This document shows, piece after piece, positions 58,801-64,000 of a stretch of DNA of 64,000 nucleotides. The translations under genes and the position numbers were made by a program. Origin of the DNA: Prostheceraeus crozeri (Eukaryota > Platyhelminthes > Polycladida > Euryleptidae); the NCBI GenBank assembly GCA_907163375.1, contig CAJQUW010008037.1:1-64000 (forward strand). Direction: 5' to 3'. The notes under the pieces are model-generated. The model was not told the origin of the DNA and made no database searches. It saw only the letters and a program-made list of their open reading frames with translations. Every line of letters starts with the position of its first letter. Position 1 is the first letter of the stretch.

Positions 58801-59516
58801 AATTAAAGACAGATAATGTCAATGAAAAGACCATAGATTTAGGGGATATGTAATTAAAGACAGATAATGTCAATGAAATGACCATAGATTTAGGGGATAT
58901 GTAATTAAAGACAGATAATGTCAATGAAATGACCATAGATTTAGGGGATATGTAATTAAAGACAGATAATGTCAATGAAATGACCATAGATTTACGGGAT
59001 ATGTAATTAAAGACAGATAATGTCAATGAAATGACCATAGATTTAGGGGATATGTAATTAAAGACAGATAATGTCAATGAAATGACCATAGATTTAGGGG
59101 ATATGTAATTAAAGACAGATAATGTCAATGAAATGACCATAGATTTAGGGGATATGTAATTAAAGACAGATAATGTCAATGAAATGACCATAGATTTACG
59201 GGATATGTAATTAAAGACAGATAATGTCAATGAAATGACCATAGATTTAGGGGATATGTAATTAAAGACAGATAATGTCAATGAAATGACCATAGATTTA
59301 GGGGATATGTAATTAAAGACAGATAATGTCAATGAAATGACCATAGATTTAGGGGATATGTAATTAAAGACAGATAATGTCAATGAAATGACCATAGATT
59401 TAGGGGATATGTAATTAAAGACAGATAATGTCAATGAAAAGACCATAGATTTAGGGGATATGTAATTAAAGACAGATAATATCAATGAAAAGACCATAGA
59501 TTTAGGGGATATGTAA
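55889..59516. repeat. 51-bp tandem array
   Basis: About 71 units of 51 bp reading AATTAAAGACAGATAATGTC, then AATGAAATGACCATAGATTT and AGGGGATATGT. The two common states are GAAATGACC and GAAAAGACC; GACCGTAG and TTTACGGG are minor variants. The unit is 17 codons, so minus-strand frames of 550 and 584 codons stay open except where a unit has GATTATGTC. There is no flanking coding sequence. Confidence 0.98.
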
Positions 59517-60165
59517 CCAAGACATCCATGAAGTGAATATCTTTGGCATAAAAGTGTAGCTCATCAGGGACATCTAGTTGAAAGTGATACTTCACAAGTA
59601 ATGTTAGATATTCAATGTTGATATCTAAGGTAGAAGCCGTTGAGAGTGAGACGATGTATTTGATAAGTCAATGCATGTTTTTAGAAAATGAAGTGGTAGC
59701 ACTGACGAGAAGCAACGAGGATCAAATTGATTTTGTAACCAATGAAATTAGTCGAAAACTCAGCCGCAAATGTTGTTTCATGTTATGCTACGGTTAAGCC
59801 AGGGTTTTTTCAATGTTTCGCTTACCCGCCCACTACCAAATTCCACCCACCCACAACAAAGCAACATTCATAATAAACACGCAGTATCTATACATCTAAA
59901 TTTATTTATCTTTACTTTTTATAATTTTCACTGCAAATAACGCGTGCAGGAAACGGCACTGTTTTTCTGAAAGCTGCTCGGAATTCATGGAAATTTCAGG
60001 TACGTCTAGCTCGAATCTAATTGGTCGACAGATGTACCCACTCAAAACAGTTTTTCTAGAACATCTTGGAATTACCGGTACATTATTTGTATTCTAACCC
60101 AATGAAGATGAAAATCATGTCGATTTCTAAATCAATCAGCAGACACTAATGCCGTAGCTGGCATT
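59517..60165. other. no recognisable feature
   Basis: A plus-strand frame at 59615-59797 is heptad-like (SKVEAVESETMYLISQCMFL...) but short and unassigned. Otherwise AT-rich sequence. Confidence 0.45.
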
Positions 60166-60283
60166 ATGTAATAGATAATGGATGATTTTGAGGTAACTAT
60201 GGAACCTATTAACCGAAGGTCTCAAGGTCTGAAATTAATAAGTTCCATAGGACCAAAATAAATCATCCATTATCTATTATAAT
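60166..60283. repeat. foldback element in repeat copy B
   Basis: AATAGATAATGGATGATTTT at the left is mirrored by the reverse complement AAAATAAATCATCCATTATC at the right, with GGAACCTATTAA/TTAATAAGTTCC inside. This gives an almost palindromic 118-bp unit. Its left arm recurs at 655-712. Confidence 0.85.
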
Positions 60284-60780
60284 ACTCGTTAGAAATATAA
60301 ATAATTTCCATAATTACCTCTGTACACGGATATTTCTCATAAATACCTCTAAATACGGATATCTTGAAGTATGTATCTTGATATTTCACAAATTTTAGGT
60401 TAGCATTTCTCCAGCATGAAACATGACAGGTCATTATGGTAAACTTCTCATGATTGTCGAGATCCAAATTTCTAGAGATAGAAAGCATGCAATTTCTAGT
60501 AGTACCTTCATAAGGTCGTGTCAGTTTGCAAGTTGCATAATAGCAATAGTCGGTCGGGGAACAAAAAAATGGAAGATTTCATTTGCCTCATGGAAGATGA
60601 ACAGAAATTAGGCAAATGGTAGCCTAATTGAATGCGTATATATCTGAATAGTCTTCATTTTACAAGCCTATTACCATTATGCGCTGCATCAGATCAAATG
60701 ATATGCAAAATATGATATTCCACCATCTCGCATTTGAAGTGGAAAGTCAATATATCGACGAGTTGGTTATACTGAATTTG
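60284..60780. other. no recognisable feature
   Basis: AT-rich sequence between the foldback and the region that matches copy A. Nothing supported. Confidence 0.45.
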
Positions 60781-61467
60781 CCCTTTTCAATGGCATGATT
60801 TTTGGTGTTTTATCTATTTTAGACTAGTGGATAGTTGTCAACGCTCTGTCTAATTTTCACAAAATTCAACATTGCAGAAGGTTGAAGTACTTAATGCAAC
60901 CAAAATGAAAATAGATATACCAAATCATAGAAAATATAAACAACACACAGGTTGCAGTCGAAAAAAAACAGGATACCTAGCGAAATTTTGTAAAGGAATG
61001 CAATGTATTCCGTTGATCACACTCCAAGTAATAATGACGGAAACAACAAGAGGAAAACTTCTGTTTATCATCTGAAGAAAAAGTACTAGATCCACATCAA
61101 TTGATAACGACTTGAAAGTGGCATGTAGTTGATTCATTTCACTACAAAATTTATGTTGTGCAGTCAAAAGAGACATTTTGTCAAAGTTCTTTCTCCATAC
61201 ATCACACGCGGTAGAACTATAGCTGCACCTACTACTTACAAAGAATAACAATTAATTATCGAAGTTGATATCGTTCAACAAAATGGTTGCCCTCAATGAG
61301 AGCACTAACATTCACTACCGGAGCAAAAGCAAAGTGATCAATAGCAAGTCCATTTGAAGACTTTCCAAACCTGAAAGTAGATATCCAGAGATGATTCTTC
61401 TAATTCTACTACACTTAGTCACCATCACTATATCGTTGCAAACTAGGTAAATAATATAGGTAATATA

Positions 61468-62999
61468 TACGGTCTTGCAAAAGTTCCCGCACACCTTGTG
61501 AAAATTACAGCTAGCGGCCGCTCTAGACTGCGTATGAAGTTCGCGTCAACTGTCGGTTAAACTTCATGGAAAGGCGAATAGGATTATAATAAAATTATTT
61601 GTGAGAGTCCTACAATGGTTCATTGAGAACAGTTTGAAAAAGTCAGAACCAATTTCAGTAGCGATTAAAGTCAATGATATCGATCAATCGATGTCTTTGA
61701 CATTGTCTTACCATGAAATCTTTCTAATGGAATGCATAATGACATTATGGAGATGAAGTAATGGAGACATCGCTTGTCATGAATTCAATTTTTACGTGAA
61801 ATGACGATATCAGTTATTCTTCTTCATTAACTGCTCTCTATTTTTTTTCAATTGAAAAATGAGTCACGTGTCTGAATCATTGCGTTGGAGAATCGTCAGC
61901 CTAAAAGAAGACGCAGGGTGGTAGTATGGGGCAATTGCATCTCATTTTGGAATTACAAGATCTACTGTCCGAGACCAGGTGAAGCGCGCTATGCTGAAGC
62001 TGGCAGCGTTGAAGACAGGTTGAGATTAGGACGACCCCTCGCAATGGATTCTGACGATACAGATCGTGTCATAGCGACTGTTGAAGGCAATCCATTCGCC
62101 ACCTTTCCTGAACTTCAAAAAGAACTCCGCAATAATCTTGTGACAATCTCACAGTCAACGATTTGTCGTCCCCTCCCTAACTCAACAGCTATCGTCCACT
62201 TCAGTTTTCGCTGCTCACCGAAAGGCACTAAGTCGACCGATTAGAGTGGACTCGGCAGCATCTTCCATGGTCTGTGGATCAGCGGCACGTTGTTTTTAGT
62301 GATGAGAGTCGTTTTTGCTTGCGTTGGACTAATGGACGAATTCGGGTACGGAGGCTTCCAGGAACGAGACTGACTAATCAGGCTGCAGTGCAATGGTGTG
62401 ACAGAGGAGGAGGCGAAGGTTCCATAATGGTGTGGAACGCTATCAGCTGAAGACACATTTGCCATGGTGCTCATGGACGATACTTTAAATGGCCGGAAGT
62501 ATCGTGACGAAATTTTAGAGCCAGTCGCAATTCCGTTTGGCTTGGAAAAAATTGACCCTGGCTTCATCTTCCAAGACAAGCCAGACCACACTGCATAGCA
62601 CTTGTCAATGCTTTTCATGAAGGGCGGACAGATTACACCCACATGGAGTGGCCAAGCAAAAGTCCGGACATCTATCCTATTGAGTAGTTGTAGGATCAAC
62701 TTGGAAGAGCCATTTCCAGGCAATCGATCCAAAATCTCAAAGCAACTCGATATTAACTTTTTCCTTTTCTTTGACACAAGTTTTCTATAGTTTGTATTTT
62801 CTAATAGCATCAAGTGCTTTCTGAAACCAAATTTGTTTTTACGCTACAATGAATGTCTTCATTATTATATGATAAGAATGTTAAGCAAATCCAATCGTCA
62901 TAGACATCATGGTCAAGCTTCCATAGCCGTCTGTATTCCCACAACACATAGCAATGATATATAATTTTTTAACTGTGCGGGAACTTTTGCAAGACCGTA
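61468..62999 (+). mobile_element. Tc1/mariner transposon, 1532 bp
   Basis: Terminal inverted repeats TACGGTCTTGCAAAAGTTCC at both ends (continuing CGCACA), flanked by the TA target duplication (61466-61467 and 63000-63001). The interior encodes a decayed Tc1-type transposase on the plus strand. Length is normal for a complete Tc1 element. Confidence 0.95.
61861..62760 (+). pseudogene. Tc1-type transposase remnant
   Basis: Starts MSHVSESLRWRIVSLKEDAG at 61861 (helix-turn-helix). After a stop and frame change come YGAIASHFGITRSTVRDQVK, then RLRLGRPLAMDSDDTDRVI with the GRPR-like linker. The catalytic core has VFSDESRFCLRWTNGRIRV (about 62291-62347; first D region), then EGSIMVWNAIS and FIFQDKPDHTA (second D, near 62575). 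WPSKSPDIYPIE (about 62649-62684) gives the final E, roughly 35 codons later as in DD34E elements. Multiple stops and frame shifts are present. Minus-strand open frames here are shadows. Confidence 0.9.
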
Positions 63000-63090
63000 T
63001 ATCAAGGTAGGTAATTATGTTGCCAACGACCTGATTGTGAGAATTATTGTGGGACACAGAAAGCTACACAATAGTATGCATTATTGTTCG

Positions 63091-64000
63091 CTGAATTTCA
63101 GTGAGTTGAAAACAGCATTCATGTCCGGAAGAAGCTCTCTATGTTAAATCTCCATACAATAGTCAGAAAATTAGAGAAAAACTTCTTAGATATCCACATC
63201 AGGAACCTATATTATCATTAAGAATCACTGCTTGTAGACATCGCCACAGATTTCATCTTCATTAGGTTAGAATACCAATAATATTCAGTTATATCAGACA
63301 TAAATATGAAATTCCTCGGACACTGACAAGTCAGTGGAATCTATGCATGCATGTCCTCTCAAAGTGGATACTATTACTATATAAATTGGCTTTTTCTCTC
63401 CCATGGTCACTTCAAGGCGAGGGTCACACAAGATTTGAGAGTGATGAGTCATGAGTTAATGCTCGCCAGCACAGGCAGCTCTAGAAGTTACCGAATCCGA
63501 TAGCCTACTAATTCAGAATCTGTTGTTGATGACGTAAAATCCGATGCATTGATTGGAGGTCATGTGTAGCGACTATGTTGCTGCTTTTATCATATTGTAG
63601 AATACAAACAGTGCAATGTCATTTAACATTCCAGTGACGTTTGCCATAAGGTGTCCCGCAAGTCTGGAGATCTAGGAAATTATGAGCAGTGGTCAGGGCA
63701 GAGATTTTTCCATTTTTTTCGCAGCTCCACAAAATTTTCGCATGCCTACTAATACCAGCAAATTATAGCATCATATTTCATGATTATGAAGAGCAAAACA
63801 GCGTTTTTATCAAAACTTGACTAACGCCCAATATCTGTCGGGAGAAACTGATTTTTCAAAATGTCTTGCGCAATTTCCGCAAATAGGTGCTTTCTTGTAA
63901 TTAGCCAGATTTTTCGAAAGTATCTGATTACTTGAAATCCCTACTACCACCATCCATTGTTTCCTAGGAACCATTTTGTTAATACTAAACTACCTAAATC
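63091..64000. other. no recognisable feature
   Basis: Right edge of the window. AT-rich, with no supported gene, RNA or repeat. Confidence 0.5.

Larger units (their letters stand above)
60781..63090. repeat. dispersed repeat copy B, split by Tc1/mariner
   Basis: 60783-61466 aligns with 926-1571 plus 5377-5560, and 63002-63085 aligns with about 5555-5625. Copy B lacks the LINE that splits copy A at 1572, and copy A lacks the Tc1/mariner that splits copy B at 61468, so each copy shows the other's empty site. No coding motif was found. Confidence 0.75.

Noticed and set aside
56060-59497. 550- and 584-codon minus-strand frames as a membrane repeat protein
   Set aside because: They follow from a 51-bp unit with few differences; there is no start context, unique domain or splice evidence. 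Kept only as a finding.
62241-62813. 190-codon minus-strand frame
   Set aside because: Antisense shadow of the Tc1-type transposase, whose motifs are on the plus strand.

Overview
This is a 64 kb piece of an animal nuclear genome, probably a marine invertebrate. That placement is an inference from the mix of elements: P-element-like THAP transposase, piggyBac, several hATs, Tc1/mariner, two LINE types, Penelope-like reverse transcriptase and tRNA-headed SINEs. It also rests on split coding exons and frequent AGGCCTA-type words. There are no operons or bacterial features. Almost everything here is repeat; I found one host gene.

Host gene: two minus-strand exons (52166-52553 and 13023-13333) join in phase 1 with consensus splice sites. 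Their product resembles the N-terminal half of FANCF, the adaptor of the Fanconi anaemia core complex. The intron between them is 38.8 kb and holds most of the repeats described here. The start-codon exon and the C-terminal exons were not found.

Layout from left to right. 0.6-5.6 kb: copy A of a dispersed repeat, split by an RTE-like LINE that is itself split by a hAT. 6.4-7.5 kb: a second LINE fragment with a 119-bp tandem duplication. 7.5-7.9 kb: a 428-bp foldback-ended repeat. 8.7-9.5 kb: a hAT inside an unrecognised decayed ORF. 9.9-11.9 kb: array of about 19 tRNA-like SINE heads. 13.0-13.3 kb: FANCF exon. 13.9-16.2 kb: piggyBac. 19.5-21.0 kb: second SINE-head array (about 14 units). 21.9-41.0 kb: a 76-bp satellite with higher-order repeats, cut by a CR1/Rex-like LINE at 34.4-36.1 kb. 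41.05-41.4 kb: MITE. 41.6-43.5 kb: Penelope-like element. 43.7-52.06 kb: P-like transposon carrying a second copy of the 428-bp repeat, a hAT and a 35-bp minisatellite. 52.2-52.6 kb: FANCF exon. 52.7-54.5 kb: 69-bp array. 55.9-59.5 kb: 51-bp array. 60.2-63.1 kb: copy B of the dispersed repeat, split by a Tc1/mariner.

The transposon coding regions are decayed. What stands out is the nesting, which can be ordered in time from target-site duplications, and the repeated conversion of element parts into tandem arrays, clearest in the two SINE-head arrays. No retrovirus, LTR element or Polinton was recognised.
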